DNA from: Paulinella micropora
Lineage: Eukaryota; Cercozoa; Imbricatea; Euglyphida
Assembly: GCA_009731375.1 (NCBI GenBank)
Contig: BJOX01000311.1
Span: 207,987-271,986 of the forward strand
Reading direction: 5' to 3'
DNA length: 64,000 nt
This document shows positions 1 to 11,316 of this stretch, in pieces (position 1 is the stretch's first letter; each line of letters begins with the position of its first letter). Position numbers and translations under genes: made by a program. Under the pieces are notes generated by a model. That model did no database searches. It saw only the letters and a list, made by a program, of their open reading frames with translations, and was not told where the DNA came from.

Positions 1-9
1 ATTATTATT

Positions 10-85
10 GGACACCGTGATAGCCCAGTGGTCAAGTTCTACCATCTGGGCCCTGTCGCCAGTTCGATTCCCGTCGGTGCCACCA
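10..85 (+). repeat. tRNA-derived SINE head
   Basis: The segment looks like a degenerate tRNA. The 3' end reads CGGTGCC followed by ACCA, and its partner near position 11 is GACACCG, one mismatch from a perfect 7-bp acceptor stem. An A-box-like TAGCCCAGTGGTC and a B-box-like AGTTCGATTCC are present. The T stem pairs poorly and the sequence is flanked by ATT repeats. A second, better acceptor half (GGCACCG with the same A box) occurs near 412. I infer a tRNA-derived SINE and not a working tRNA gene. Confidence 0.55.
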
Positions 86-152
86 GTATTTTCATTGAAC
101 ATACCGATCCGTCTGGACCAGTATTTTCATTGAACATACCGGCCCGTCTGGA
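83..152. repeat. two tandem 35-nt units
   Basis: Two adjacent 35-nt copies (83-117 and 118-152) begin CCAGTATTTTCATTGAAC and end CCGTCTGGA. They differ at two positions. They follow the tRNA-like head directly and are probably part of the SINE body. Confidence 0.7.
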
Positions 153-190
153 AGTGTTGGAACTGCCTTTGCGGGGGTGTCATTAGAGCT

Positions 191-275
191 TATCGTCAAT
201 TCTTCGTACTCCCCTCACGGGTGAGACGATGGAGGCGCATGTGCAGAAATGCATCAGCCATTGACAGAGAAGCAC

Positions 276-320
<45 letters not shown>
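191..320 (+). repeat. dispersed repeat with (ATT)n tail
   Basis: A roughly 90-nt body starting TATCGTCAATTCTTCG and ending in (ATT)n. Its reverse complement recurs at about 62919-63044, and a fragment recurs at 430-465. The repeated body with a simple-repeat tail is typical of a SINE or other non-autonomous retroposon. Confidence 0.7.
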
Positions 321-369
321 GGAGGCACATGTCCAGGATCTGGATCTGATGCTATAGTCTGAGGAAGCC

Positions 370-409
<40 letters not shown>

Positions 410-461
410 GCGGCACCGCGATAGCCCAGTCCCCTCGCGGGTGAGACGATGGAGGCACATG

Positions 462-550
462 TGCAGATTTACTACTACTAGTACTACTACTAGTACGAGT
501 ACTGCTACTGCTACTACTAACTACTACTAACTACTAACTACTAACTACTA

Positions 551-617
<67 letters not shown>

Positions 618-677
618 TTGACTACTGACTACTGACTACGACTACTCTAGTACTACTAGTAGTAGTAGTACTTGTAC

Positions 678-721
<44 letters not shown>

Positions 722-745
722 GTAGTATTAGTAGTGGTATTCCTG
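462..745. repeat. (TAC)n/(TAG)n microsatellite tract
   Basis: Long runs of ACT/TAC, then TAG, with interruptions. The tract lies in the intron before the IFT122 exon. Open frames here encode only Asn/Thr or Leu/Val runs and are not genes. Confidence 0.9.
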
Positions 746-886
746 TTGTTATTACTATTGTTACTGTGATGATTATTATTTTGATTATTACCATCCTTTG
801 AGGCACATGTCCGCAAGGATCTGACGCTCTGGACTTAAGAAGCCTGACACAATTTTGACCTTCATGTTGTTTCTCTTGGGAATTAG

Positions 887-2512
887 GTATTGGCTTACCA
901 AGGCGATTATGATGCAGCTGCAAGATACTTCACGGCAGCCAACCAGCACAAGCAAGCTATAGAGATGTACTTGGACTTGCGAGACTGGCAGCGAGCGAAG
1001 CGAGTGGTGCAGCAGTATGAAGAAGACTTCCCAGCGGAGGCTGCTTCAGAAGGCTCCATGAACAGTCTTTTGCTGAGACAAGCGCAGTGGCTGACGGAGA
1101 CTAATGAGCCCAAGGGTGCGGCAGATATGTACTGGGCGGCTGGCGATATCCGCAAGGCGATCTCCATCCTGCAGGACCTGGGCGACCTCGATATGCTGAT
1201 GGAGAAAACGCGTGCCTTGGACGAGGAAACGCAGAGAGAAGAGATTCTACTGTGTGGGTCAGTTTTCAGGCTGGCAGGACATTACGAGTTCACGAAAGAA
1301 ACCTACAATCGCATCGGCGCTACAAACGAGTTCCTTTTGACGCTGGTACAACTCAAGCGCTGGGACGAGGCATTTGCCTTGGCGAATCAACACAAGGAAC
1401 TCATGGAGGCCGCGTACTACCCGCATGCCGAGTTCTTGGTCTCCCATGACCGCTTCGAAGAGGCCCAAAAGGCTTACTTCAAAGCAAATCGACCAGACAA
1501 AGCCCTAGGACTGGTGAAGCAACTGATGCAAAACTCCGTTACTGAGCACAAATTCGACGACGCTGGCTATTACTATTACCTTGTGTTCGCTGAGTCGCTT
1601 AACAAGAACCATCTGGCAGCCGTGGAAGCTGGTCTTTCGGATGCGGCGTTCGGCAAAGTACTGCAGATGCTGCGACGCGCTGAGCTCTACTTCGCCTATA
1701 ATTTTATCTATCGCTACGTAACAGAACCGTACACCACTGTACAAACGGAGGCACTCTTCTACAGCGCAGTGTACTTGTTGCATGCCACGCAACGAGGCTT
1801 TCCTTATGGCTTGTCAAGCACCTTCCTTCAGTTTGCTGTGGCAAAACTGGCTTCGAAGTTGGACTGCCCGCGCCTCGCCGCCTCTGCCTTTTCCACGCTG
1901 CTCCGACAGAAGATCCCTGCCAGTTGGCGAGAGGAGATCGAGTTGGGATATCTTTTGCTGAAGAATAAGGCACAGGCTGCGGATTCATCAGACATGGCTC
2001 CGCTCTGTTATCGCTGTGGGACCCGGAACGCGCTCGTGCCCGATGCCTCTGCACAGTCGCTGCGAGATCAGTACCAGCCCTGTTCTGCCTGCGGAGCGTC
2101 CCTCATTCGCAGCTTCTCCACTTTCCAGGTGCTACCTTTGGTGGAGTTCGATGTGGAAGGTGCAACTGATCAAGAGATGGCCGAGATGCTTGGTAAACCT
2201 CGTGGAGGTGACGCGATTCGTTTGCCGGAAGAGATGGACCCTTTCTTTCAGCAGTTGGGAAGATTCCAGCCATCCATGACTGCGCCACCCATTAAGTGCA
2301 CGAAAGAACAGGTTTACAATTTTCCCCAGGACGAGGTGTTCACTGTCAAATGGCCTCTACGCAACAAACCTGTACGCTACTTCCGCAACATCGTTCCCGA
2401 GCTGCGCACTAGCATGTGTGAAAATTGTCAACACTTCTTCCACCAAACGAACTACGAAGCGTATCAGCTACGCTTCGGCCAGTGCCCTTTCTGTCGATAC
2501 TTGAGATACTAA
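887..2512 (+). CDS. IFT122: IFT122-like protein, last exon (C-terminal 541 residues)
   Basis: IFT122 is a subunit of the intraflagellar transport A complex, which carries cargo back from the tip of cilia and flagella. The frame shows helical TPR-like repeats through about residue 360 (for example QHKQAIEMYLDLRDWQRAK). Two cysteine clusters follow near the C-terminus: CYRCGTRN with CSACG, then CENCQHFFH with CPFCRYLRY. This order matches the IFT122 C-terminus. There is no start codon. The exon begins at an acceptor, a T-rich tract ending TTAG at 883-886, and continues GTATTGGCTTACC; the rest of the gene lies left of the window. It ends at TAA 2510-2512. The exon has no internal stop or frameshift. 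The gene implies that the host builds a flagellum. Confidence 0.88.
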   Translation, partial: VLAYQGDYDAAARYFTAANQHKQAIEMYLDLRDWQRAKRVVQQYEEDFPAEAASEGSMNSLLLRQAQWLTETNEPKGAADMYWAAGDIRKAISILQDLGDLDMLMEKTRALDEETQREEILLCGSVFRLAGHYEFTKETYNRIGATNEFLLTLVQLKRWDEAFALANQHKELMEAAYYPHAEFLVSHDRFEEAQKAYFKANRPDKALGLVKQLMQNSVTEHKFDDAGYYYYLVFAESLNKNHLAAVEAGLSDAAFGKVLQMLRRAELYFAYNFIYRYVTEPYTTVQTEALFYSAVYLLHATQRGFPYGLSSTFLQFAVAKLASKLDCPRLAASAFSTLLRQKIPASWREEIELGYLLLKNKAQAADSSDMAPLCYRCGTRNALVPDASAQSLRDQYQPCSACGASLIRSFSTFQVLPLVEFDVEGATDQEMAEMLGKPRGGDAIRLPEEMDPFFQQLGRFQPSMTAPPIKCTKEQVYNFPQDEVFTVKWPLRNKPVRYFRNIVPELRTSMCENCQHFFHQTNYEAYQLRFGQCPFCRYLRY

Positions 2513-2794
2513 CCTTTTCACTCACTAATCATTCGAATCTCACAGCTGGACCCTCATTAATTATTCGAATCTCAAGGAAGGTACAGGTTCGGAAAGGGTT
2601 AAGTTGGAGCCAATCTTAAACCCTCCCAACCGAAAATTGTTAACATGATTTTTTGAAAATTCATCAACGTCTCAGCCTGTAAAGACCTTTTGGTCTCTTT
2701 GTTGTGTGATTCGAATCCACTGACAGTTGAGGCTCTGTTTCTTTATGCATATAAGTGACCGCAGCTTCCATTCTTACCCGCCGCCCCCCCCCCC

Positions 2795-2832
<38 letters not shown>

Positions 2833-4530
2833 CNNNNNNNNNNNNNNNNNNNNNNNNNNNNNNNNNNNNNNNNNNNNNNNNNNNNNNNNNNNNNNNNNNN
2901 NNNNNNNNNNNNNNNNNNNNNNNNNNNNNNNNNNNNNNNNNNNNNNNNNNNNNNNNNNNNNNNNNNNNNNNNNNNNNNNNNNNNNNNNNNNNNNNNNNNN
3001 NNNNNNNNNNNNNNNNNNNNNNNNNNNNNNNNNNNNNNNNNNNNNNNNNNNNNNNNNNNNNNNNNNNNNNNNNNNNNNNNNNNNNNNNNNNNNNNNNNNN
3101 NNNNNNNNNNNNNNNNNNNNNNNNNNNNNNNNNNNNNNNNNNNNNNNNNNNNNNNNNNNNNNNNNNNNNNNNCCCCCCCCCCCTTCTTTTTTTTTTTTTT
3201 TTTTTTTTTTTTTCCCTCCAGAATTCTGTTATTTCTTTTCTTCTTCGTCGTTAGTCGGTGATGTGGCAAGTCGTGGACAATTAACTACTAAAGAAGAAGA
3301 AGAAGAAAAAGGAGGAGGAGGAGAAGCAGCAGCAGCAGAAGCAGAGGAGGAGGAGGAGTAGAAGCAGAAGAAGAAGTGGTTGACTCTGACCTGCTTGAAT
3401 GTCATCACTGACATGTCAACAACACAGCCTGGTGTCAAGTCCAGTCGGTTTTCGCTGCAAGTGTGCCGTGGGGGGGGCCGCTTTTTAGTTGCGCCCGGGC
3501 ATGGCAGCTCACTGACACCGTTCCGATCGAGTGGCATATAATACACACTATTAATATTAATACTTTTTTTTTCCACTAAACAACGTAATAATTGAAGAAC
3601 GCTTACTTTCACTGGAAAACGAGAGGGTCGTACTTAACTTTATTAGAGATGGATGATCTCAACACGTCACAGTCCGTCACTAAGCGCAACAACCCCAAAC
3701 CGCTAAAGCTTTGAATTCACCGTTACACTTACAGTGATATAGGTAAAAATATGTAATTGTTATTGGGGTGTGCCGGTATGAGTAAATAAATTATTAATAA
3801 ATTGTCTATTGCTCCCCCTATTTACGAATGACGGCCCCACCTATCTTATGTCACTACCCTCCAACGCATATATGATACCCTGCACATATAGAAATGAACG
3901 GCGGGAGCTGAGCAGTCCTTACCGGTCGGATACAATATATGTCCTAACCTCTAAAAGTATATAATTTGTTTCACGCTCACTGACAAACTTAACTTATGAC
4001 TGTGTAAACAATATACAATTTTATATTATTTACTCAATCATATCGGCCTATAAATGTTTTACATAGTTATTAATATTAGTAGTTCTGGCCCAGTACTGAG
4101 TAGAAGTACTGGTGGCAGTCAGTTCCTTCATAGGACTGATCATTACTTTACCGTTCACCTTTTATGCTCAGTTGTATTTCCCGCCTTTATTTAGTAAGTT
4201 TAGGCGGATAGTTAGTTTAATTTGCTGAGCTCGTGTCTGGTTCAGTTTCCTTCTGTCCGGCTAAATAAAGCCGACCAAGTGTCCGGGCCGAAGTACAGAA
4301 TGGGAACCCCTCCCCCTGCAACCTAGTATTAATAAATGTATATACATCGGGTTATGGAGCCTTAGTGATGCTCAGACTTCGTCTGCGTACACTCGGAGCT
4401 GTAGCTATGCTCAGTCAAGTTCCGGGCGGCAAACCGCAGTAAAATGGGGGGAGGTAAAAGTCTGGACAGGGAATCGTCACGGTGGGGGTGTTCTTCAGTC
4501 ATCGTGATGGCGGCACTAGGGAGTTATGGT
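2513..4530. other. intergenic, no gene seen; includes gap 2834-3172
   Basis: This stretch starts with a short 3' flank containing two copies of an ATTCGAATCTCA-type motif. A poly-C/poly-T tract borders an assembly gap (2834-3172), and a GAA/GGA purine-rich tract lies at about 3287-3380. The rest is A/T-rich. A segment near 3760-3840 resembles 27060-27130, suggesting old LTR or transposon debris. I see no coding region. Confidence 0.7.
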
Positions 4531-5721
4531 GAGGGGGAAGATAGTATTTGCTGAAACTGCCTATCTCCTGACCACAAAATAGCTTTCTGCATCGTGAAGT
4601 GTCAACTCAAAGACTGTCCCAAGGACGGAAACGGTCCCTTGAGATGCCACATAAGAAGGAAGACTAGTGTCTCTGAGAAGTTGCATATAAAGGAGAAAAG
4701 AGAGGACAGTCAGAATGAGAAGACAGACAGACACAAGAAGAAAGAAGAAGGAGTGTGAGCAAAGAAGAAGAAGAAAGAAGGTAGCAGAGGGGAAAGACGA
4801 AACTGAAAACATCAGACTTCATTAAAAAGAAGATGATAAGTCTAAACGCTGAATCCTCTGACTCTTCTGACTCACCATCTCACTCTGAAAGCGAAGAAGA
4901 CAAATACCCAACTGACCAGCCCCCTTCTGAGTCTGATGAAGAATCAGAAGTGGATGGTGAGTTGGGTATACATCACTTTGCATTATGATGATGGAGAGAG
5001 AAAGAGAAGAGACAGACAGAGAAAAGAAGGAAGACGACCCCCTCCCTTCAACTAACACCCGCATACCACTTTTATCTCACGCATCTAAGCCACCTGGCAC
5101 AGGAAGTAGAGCGGGAAGAGGTGATGAGGGTAGTTGCGTGGGGGAGAACAGAAAGGACATGCATCATCTATACAAAACGCTTCCACACTCTCTGGCCCCA
5201 CTATTCCACCCCTTCACGAGAATAAATTTATGACCACCCTTGATATGGCTGGCGACCCAATTCCCCTCAACCGAATCATACCTTTGGAAGGGAATTGGGC
5301 CCTCAGACGTACAAGGATAGGTTACGTAAAAATCCTCGTGAAAGGGTAGAGCCCTGTCACTTTGCGTGAAGTCGGTGGCCCACCCCTCAACCAGTACGTA
5401 TAGACAGTGTCATGTTACGAACAGCAAACAGTGTGAGGCAACAGTGCCAGACACAGTTGTTAGGTGTTCACGGAGGTTGGGGACGGCAAGAAAGGGAGTA
5501 AAAGGTGGGAATAATAGACCATGACTTCTGTTCACTCCACCTTGACCAAGAGAGGAAGAGAGAGGGAATATTAGCCAAGTACAGAGAAAAACTGAAGTTA
5601 GGATTGCTTCCCGGCCCTCATGATGCTATGTACTATGAATCCGCCTCTGTGTTTACCCATGTCACGTTGTGGAGAGAAAGTGTCACCCCTGTTCAGCCCA
5701 GCATCACAACCACCGCTCTTG

Positions 5722-5769
<48 letters not shown>

Positions 5770-6122
5770 TTACTACTATTACTACACACATAGGGGGAGT
5801 AGGGGAAGTAGGGGGAGTAGGGGGATTAGTAAGCACAGGAGACACTGGATTGTCCGTACCTCTCTTGTCTGTGTCGACTTTGACCAACACCACGTCTGTA
5901 CAACCTACCACTGTGTTACCCAATCAATCTGTGTATCGTGTTTTGCACACACCTTCACCCTCACCTTTATTTGGACCCCCTGTGGTCACGGAAGAAGGAG
6001 AGCCGGGAGAGACCACATATCATCTAGCAAACAAGCCAGGTAGTGCTGAAAGTAGCAACGTTTGGGTGAAGGAGAGTAAACGGGTGCTGAGTGGTGGGGG
6101 ACTATCCAGATACAAAGGTTAG
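4531..6122 (+). pseudogene. copia 1 Gag C-terminus and linker, broken
   Basis: A CCHC zinc knuckle reads through 4549-4590 (CLSPDHKIAFC), followed by a second cysteine group (KCQLKDC). The first half of the knuckle has TGA at 4552-4554 where element 3 has TGG (Trp). Downstream pieces in different frames (4985-5233, 5134-5349, 5505-6122) match the minus-strand element 3 protein at 24314-25204, including LDMAGDP, NWALRRTR and ILAKYREKL. A (ACT)n run at 5727-5768 has expanded as a Thr tract. The shared pieces show one family; the frame changes show decay. Confidence 0.7.
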
Positions 6123-6157
6123 TCAATTCTCTCAATCAGGGGCTTAAGAACAGAACT

Positions 6158-6997
6158 GTGAAAGATGGGTTGATTGCGAGTCAGGAGGGAGAGTATGACG
6201 AGTTTTATACAGAGATGTATTATGCTATGCATGATTGCGTCATAACTCTCGCTACTAAACACAATAACTCATTTGCACGGGGGATTGTCTCGTCCTTCCC
6301 CTACATGGTGAAAGAGATAGAGGAACTCGAGGCAGTGTTAGGTGGCGTGACATCGCCAGAGGGAGATGATCCTCAAAACCCACAGGACACAGACACCACC
6401 ACCCTAGAACAAACACAGGACAACCCACACACTGAGTGTTCCATTATGTTGATGGAAAGCGACCCTGGTCGCAAAACTGACGATAACACTATAGTGTGGG
6501 TAGACGATAGTGGTGCTAGCGAAACACAGTCCCCATATAGATCTAAGTTTGCAATTGTCAATCTCAAGAGAGCCCCACAGAAATTCCGTATAGCGAAAGG
6601 AAGCATAAGAACCGAGTACAAAGGAAAGGTCCTAATGAACCTGTCAGGGGCTCATGGGGAGGAAGTAAGTGTCCTCGATGCACACACCACTTACAATCCA
6701 CACCTGAAGTACGGGTTAGTTGCCACTTCGGCATGGGTACGTAAGGGTTTTGCCGTCGTACATCAGAACAATCAAGTTATAGTGCTCAAAAAACCCATTC
6801 TTATAGAGGAAGATCAGATTGTGGCTAGAGGGAGAGCACTCCCGAACCACTTGACGGTGTTCGATTCCCCAGGCACCCCACCACTCAATGCCAACAAATG
6901 GTACGAGCCCGCAGACTGCCCTACCACTATGTCCCCAACAAGCGAGACTCCCGAGCCCGATGATGATGACGTGTCGGACTCGGGGGGACAAGCTTGA
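6158..6997 (+). CDS. copia 1 retroviral-type aspartic protease region
   Basis: Retroelement aspartic proteases cut the Gag-Pol polyprotein. The active-site triad appears as VWVDDSGAS, the DSGA form of D[ST]GA, about residue 115-122. The frame then runs through a beta-rich stretch (KGKVLMNLSGAHGEE, ALPNHLTVF). This segment lies in the expected place between Gag and integrase. The start codon shown is only the first ATG of an open segment; the original was part of a polyprotein. It ends at TGA 6995-6997 before the integrase segment in another frame. Confidence 0.65.
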   Translation: MKDGLIASQEGEYDEFYTEMYYAMHDCVITLATKHNNSFARGIVSSFPYMVKEIEELEAVLGGVTSPEGDDPQNPQDTDTTTLEQTQDNPHTECSIMLMESDPGRKTDDNTIVWVDDSGASETQSPYRSKFAIVNLKRAPQKFRIAKGSIRTEYKGKVLMNLSGAHGEEVSVLDAHTTYNPHLKYGLVATSAWVRKGFAVVHQNNQVIVLKKPILIEEDQIVARGRALPNHLTVFDSPGTPPLNANKWYEPADCPTTMSPTSETPEPDDDDVSDSGGQA

Positions 6998-7057
6998 CGC
7001 CAATTCTCTCATCTCTCTCAGAAGACCAACCTACCCACCTATCACAACATATACTGT

Positions 7058-8710
7058 TTGTTGTCTCCGTGCATCTGCGGTTGGCGGTGTGATGTACCTA
7101 ATACATACATACCTTATTCTACTGAGATAGATCCTGAGAGAGATGAGAGGGCTGAAGGAAAAGGAGATAAAGTGTCGGATAGTAAAGCTTTATGTCCTGT
7201 CGTTCGTCCTCACTATCACGAAAACATACATGCCACTGTGTGGCATCGTATGTGTAAGCACAGAGGGGTAAAAGCCATGGAGCGAATGGCTAACTATATG
7301 GAAGTAAAGATAGTGGGGAAGGAGTGGAGGGAACGTATAATGAGGTGTGAGTGGTGTCTAAGGAATAAAATAAAGAAAGTGCCTCATTTCAGAGACAATC
7401 ACCACGTGGTAGAACGCCACCCTGGGGTTCACATATCAATGGACACCCAGGGTTGGTGGAACACCACATCGTGGGACGGAAAGAAATATAAGTTCACCGT
7501 CAAATATCTCGCGTCTGGGTTTGAGTTAGACTATTATCTGAGGCACAAGAATGAGTTTTTCACGTGCTTCCTTATGGCCGTTGCCTTCTTCGAACGGCAT
7601 ACAGGAAGGAAAGTGAAATTCCTTACTTGTGACCAGGAATACGGAAAGTATAAGGAGTTTCAGACTTGGATTGATGTAAATCAACCGGTCCTCCTAGAGG
7701 CTCCGAAAGGGGGAAAAGAGGCGGTTGCTAAAATAGAACGAGCCCACCAAACGTGTGGCGGACCCGCAAGGGCAGTTCTCAGCGACGCCGAACTCCCCGA
7801 GTCTATGTGGACGGAGACAGAGAAAGCCTTTACTTATTTTGGCAACCTCCTACCTCTTGCCTGTGGCCCTTTCAAAGGGAAGTCCCCTTATGAAATCATT
7901 CATAAGCGGAAGCCCCTTTTGCATCATTTACGCCCTATCGGATGCCTGGCGTGCATGAAGATGGACGCAAAGAGGGGAAAAGGCGAGAGGAAAAGGAAAG
8001 TTCTATTTCTCGGGTACGAAAGAAACAACGGCTATTATCGGGTATACGATCCGGTTGCACGGAAAATATTCGGTAATGTCCGTAACGTTATTTTCGACGT
8101 TTGGAAACTGGGAAAGAGGGGGGCATCTAAATCTCTCGAAAAAGACGATGCCTCGGGGGAGATGTTTTCGGTTAATTGGCAACAATCCCCCTCTCCCCTA
8201 CCGCGACAAATGACCCCAGAAAGTCAAGGTACCTTTTCAGGGGAGGACCTGGGGGAGAAGATTCCGGCAGGGGGAGGAAACCCCCCGGTAGGAACTCTCT
8301 CTTCCGCTCCAACCCTTACTCAGGAGTCACCCCCTATCGGAGAGTCGCCCCGCACTCCGCAAGCTGACGAGGACAGTGAAGCGGAGGAGGGACCGGTGTT
8401 CGTGGACTCGGACCCGCCTCCCTTGGAGCCTCCGAGTCCCAAAGTCGCTCAGTCGAGCGATGAACAGGGGGAGATAAGGAAAACAAAAAGGGGGCGTAAG
8501 CTCAAAGAAAGGCAAAAATTGTTCGGAACGTATGTGGAAATCCCTGCAAGAGCTTTCGGGGTGCAGTGTGCTAAGTTAATTTACGGGGACAAATGGGAAA
8601 ATGCGATACGGGGACGGCGACAGCCCCTTCTGGCCCCGTCACCCGTAAATCTAGACGATTTCCCGCGCATAATGTCTTATTTGACGATGGCATTACGGAT
8701 AAGGTATTAG
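7058..8710 (+). CDS. copia 1 pre-integrase zinc domain and integrase
   Basis: Integrase inserts the retroelement cDNA into the genome. The N-terminal HHCC zinc-binding pattern is visible as HATVWHRMC with CEWC. The catalytic core has the D-D-E residues in SMDTQGWW, TCDQEYGK and KIERAHQ. Conserved copia blocks follow (GGPARAVLSDAELPESMW, KSPYEIIHKRKPLLHHLRP, KVLFLGYERNNGYYRVYDP). The C-terminal part is acidic and Pro/Ser-rich, as usual for copia before reverse transcriptase. This 550-codon frame is the best-preserved part of element 1. Confidence 0.85.
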   Translation: MLSPCICGWRCDVPNTYIPYSTEIDPERDERAEGKGDKVSDSKALCPVVRPHYHENIHATVWHRMCKHRGVKAMERMANYMEVKIVGKEWRERIMRCEWCLRNKIKKVPHFRDNHHVVERHPGVHISMDTQGWWNTTSWDGKKYKFTVKYLASGFELDYYLRHKNEFFTCFLMAVAFFERHTGRKVKFLTCDQEYGKYKEFQTWIDVNQPVLLEAPKGGKEAVAKIERAHQTCGGPARAVLSDAELPESMWTETEKAFTYFGNLLPLACGPFKGKSPYEIIHKRKPLLHHLRPIGCLACMKMDAKRGKGERKRKVLFLGYERNNGYYRVYDPVARKIFGNVRNVIFDVWKLGKRGASKSLEKDDASGEMFSVNWQQSPSPLPRQMTPESQGTFSGEDLGEKIPAGGGNPPVGTLSSAPTLTQESPPIGESPRTPQADEDSEAEEGPVFVDSDPPPLEPPSPKVAQSSDEQGEIRKTKRGRKLKERQKLFGTYVEIPARAFGVQCAKLIYGDKWENAIRGRRQPLLAPSPVNLDDFPRIMSYLTMALRIRY

Positions 8711-10173
8711 ACACCGAGATCATCAAATGCGCTAAAGTTCCGCAGCAAACAGCGCCAATACCCGAATCTCGTGAGCAAAAGGCCATAACAGCACCACCAC
8801 CCTTATCGACCAACACAAATCCTAGTTCTGATCTCCATACCAATGATATCGGGGTTGAGGTCACCTCTGAATTTGCGTTTGTCGAGGGGGGAGAGGGAAA
8901 GGGTGGAGGTGCAGAGAGCAGCGCATAAACCGGAATGGAGATCACACGAACAGGCGGAAATATCGAGTGAAAACATTATCAAGGGAAAGAGGATGAGGAA
9001 CGTTCATGTTACGGTATGTGCCCGGGAGGAAAACCGGGCGGAGTATTGTCTTGTGAGTGAGAAATTCCCGGAATTCCCCGTAGTACAGAAACCAAAAGAC
9101 CGTAAACAAGCTAGACAGAAATAATTCGAACAGCTCAAAGAGCTGAAAGCGTTTGTTTGGCGCAAAGTGAGCGAAGCGATAATGTCGAGCACACCCATTA
9201 TTCCGATAAAATGGATAGATACGGTAAAACAACAAGGTACTGCGGATGAATTTCGTAAAGCCCTTATAACCCTTAGAGGGGACCTCCTGAAAGCTTATGC
9301 TCAGTACAACCTAAAAAGACTTACTCTCCTACAGCCCAGCATAGGACCATTTTGCTCATGATAGCCTACGCAGTCTTTTTTGGGATAGATCTTTTGGTTG
9401 ATTGATTTCACGACCGCGTATCTACACGCGAGGATCCCATATATGTCAAACCGCCGGCCGAATTTCAGATGGCAGGGTACGTCTGGCTTCTGAAAAAGGC
9501 GTTATACGGGCATCCGGAGGCGGGCCGTCTCGGGTATGACATGTTGTATGGGGAGCTCATAACCGAACTGAAGTTCAAGCCCCTCACGTTAGACAGAGCC
9601 TATTTCGTAAAACACGGGAGTAGCCCACAAACCACTCAACTGGTGTCCTGTCATGTTGGTGATGGCTGCCACGCTGCATCTCAAGAAAGGCACACCAAGA
9701 TGGTGAAGCAGTTTGAAAAGAGGGGTTTCAGGTGTAAGGATCTGGGAAAGGCTACCGAGTTCAAGAACATTCAGATCATTCAGACTGAAAAGGGGATTGC
9801 TTTGCATCAGCGTAAGTATTAGCTGTTAATCTTAGAGGAGTTGGGTTATATGAAGGAGATACCGGCTAAAACGCCGTTCACTTCCGATAACCCCGCTGCC
9901 CTGAAGAAAGACCATCGCCTCTTACGCTATGACCTTAGATGCCTGATAGGGATGCTCATATTTTTAGCTGTCCATATCAGGCCTCTACTCATATGCCCTT
10001 TGAGCATAGCGGCCAAGTCCCAGGTCCCCAAAGCGGAGGTGTCCTATGCCATGGTACACCGGATGTTTTTGTGGCTGTTGACCCCGCGAGCACTATTTTT
10101 CAGGAGAGGGGATCGAAATTTACGGAAAATGTTGGAAACAAATTTCTCGGTTCCTAAAGCTCCGAAGTCTTGA
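8711..10173 (+). pseudogene. copia 1 reverse transcriptase, degenerate
   Basis: Fragments in several frames cover the RT domain: a KWIDTVKQQGTADEF start block (about 9211-9260), a DFTTAYLHARIP block (about 9403-9440), and KKALYGHPEAGR (9490-9525). The catalytic YVDD-type box is replaced by CHVGDGCH (about 9649-9672), so one of the two catalytic aspartates is gone. In-frame stops and frame changes occur between blocks, with a stop at 9820-9822. The copy cannot make a working RT. Confidence 0.75.
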
Positions 10174-10251
10174 AAACCCAACCTGGAATCTTGTGCAGCG
10201 GCTAACGCATTCGATGATATCGTTGGAAAACCTACAATACCCGGAATTGAC

Positions 10252-10725
10252 ATGTTCAGTGTGCCAGTTCTCGCCAATGTAGATAGGATTATAGCGGAGC
10301 AACCAATTGTTGGATTTGACTCGGATTTTGCGGGGGACAAGGTTTTGCGGAAGTCAAGGTCCGGATATGTTTACTTATTCAACAGAACCCCAATTTCGTG
10401 GTTTTCTACATTGCAATCCGTAATAGCTCAATCTAAATTGGAATCAGAGACAGTTTTGGCTAACGAGGCAGTCAGGGAACTTCTCACAGTACAACAAACT
10501 TTACGGGATATCGGAATAAACCTTGAAGGCCCTACCCCTCTCTTCGAAGATAACGAAGGAACGGTATTATTATCGGAAAGAGGGTTAGGGGAAGCTAGGA
10601 CCAAGCACATAGAAGTTCGGTATCACCTACTAGCACAACTCGTGAGGGAAGGAAAGATCAAACTATTCCGGGTACCTACAGAGGATAATATCGCGGATGT
10701 ATTTACCAAATACATTTTACAGTAG
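10252..10725 (+). CDS. copia 1 RNase H
   Basis: Retroelement RNase H removes RNA from the RNA-DNA hybrid during reverse transcription. The copia-type pattern is complete: FDSDFAGD, SKLESETVLANEA, FEDNEGTV and TEDNIADVFTKYI carry the expected acidic residues, with RTKHIEVRYHLL between them. The frame is open to TAG at 10723-10725. It is a domain of a former polyprotein, so the first ATG is arbitrary. Confidence 0.85.
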   Translation: MFSVPVLANVDRIIAEQPIVGFDSDFAGDKVLRKSRSGYVYLFNRTPISWFSTLQSVIAQSKLESETVLANEAVRELLTVQQTLRDIGINLEGPTPLFEDNEGTVLLSERGLGEARTKHIEVRYHLLAQLVREGKIKLFRVPTEDNIADVFTKYILQ

Positions 10726-10772
10726 AAAAGTTCAATTACCTGGCTGGGAAGATCTCCGTTGTGCTTAATAGC

Positions 10773-11312
10773 GTCGGAGAAATACCGTTACTTGAGAATA
10801 TCCGTTACCGATTTTGTCCTTTATGGCAAAGTCACGTAAATATATTCTCTGCCGGCCCTCCTTGCCATTTGCCTTTATATTACCATATATCTTTACAAGT
10901 ACGGAAAGGATGTGCAACTTACAGTGGCACAATCTACAATTCTTCCTTTCCAGACATTCTCGCTTTATCTAGAATAGAGTTGGTCTCCGTCGGGACATAT
11001 GTAGACCAACCAATTGTAGAACGGATAGCAATAGATGGAACGGATAGGGATCGTAGTTCTAGTGCTCAAGCAGCACTGTTTGTACTCAGAATTAAAAGGT
11101 AACAACACTGCATAAGTGAACTGATAACATTTGACATTTACTAACGGAATAGTAATACTTGGACGCTTGTATTGACTAGTTATTGGGACTAGAGTGTGGT
11201 CAAGTGCTTCACGGCATTGACCACCCTCTGCGCACACCTCCTTTTATTCCGGCAAGAACCATTGCCCGTGGTCTAGTAAGCCTTCCGGTTCGGAAGGACT
11301 GCTACTCTGTCG
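10773..11312 (+). repeat. 540-bp direct repeat, copy 1 (possible LTR)
   Basis: Begins GTCGGAGAAATACCG and ends CTACTCTGTCG. It matches 20174-20713 over its full length with no indels and about six substitutions seen by eye. The two copies bracket the Gag-Pol remnants of element 2 in the same orientation, as LTRs do. The ends are not the usual TG...CA, so calling it an LTR is tentative. AATAG precedes this copy and AATAATAG follows the other, a possible target duplication. Confidence 0.7.
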
Positions 11313-11316
11313 GTTA

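Larger units (their letters stand above)
4531..10772 (+). mobile_element. Ty1/copia-type retroelement 1, decayed
   Basis: Gag zinc knuckle, aspartic protease, zinc-binding pre-integrase domain, integrase, reverse transcriptase and RNase H occur in that order on one strand. Integrase before reverse transcriptase is the diagnostic copia order. I cannot find a 5' LTR. The 540-bp repeat at 10773 begins 47 bp after the RNase H stop and may be its 3' LTR or belong to element 2. Frameshifts and stops in gag and reverse transcriptase indicate that it is inactive. Confidence 0.85.

Noticed and set aside
10-85. A functional tRNA gene
   Set aside because: The acceptor stem has a mismatch, the T stem does not pair, and a truncated second copy and simple-repeat tails are nearby; a SINE fits better.
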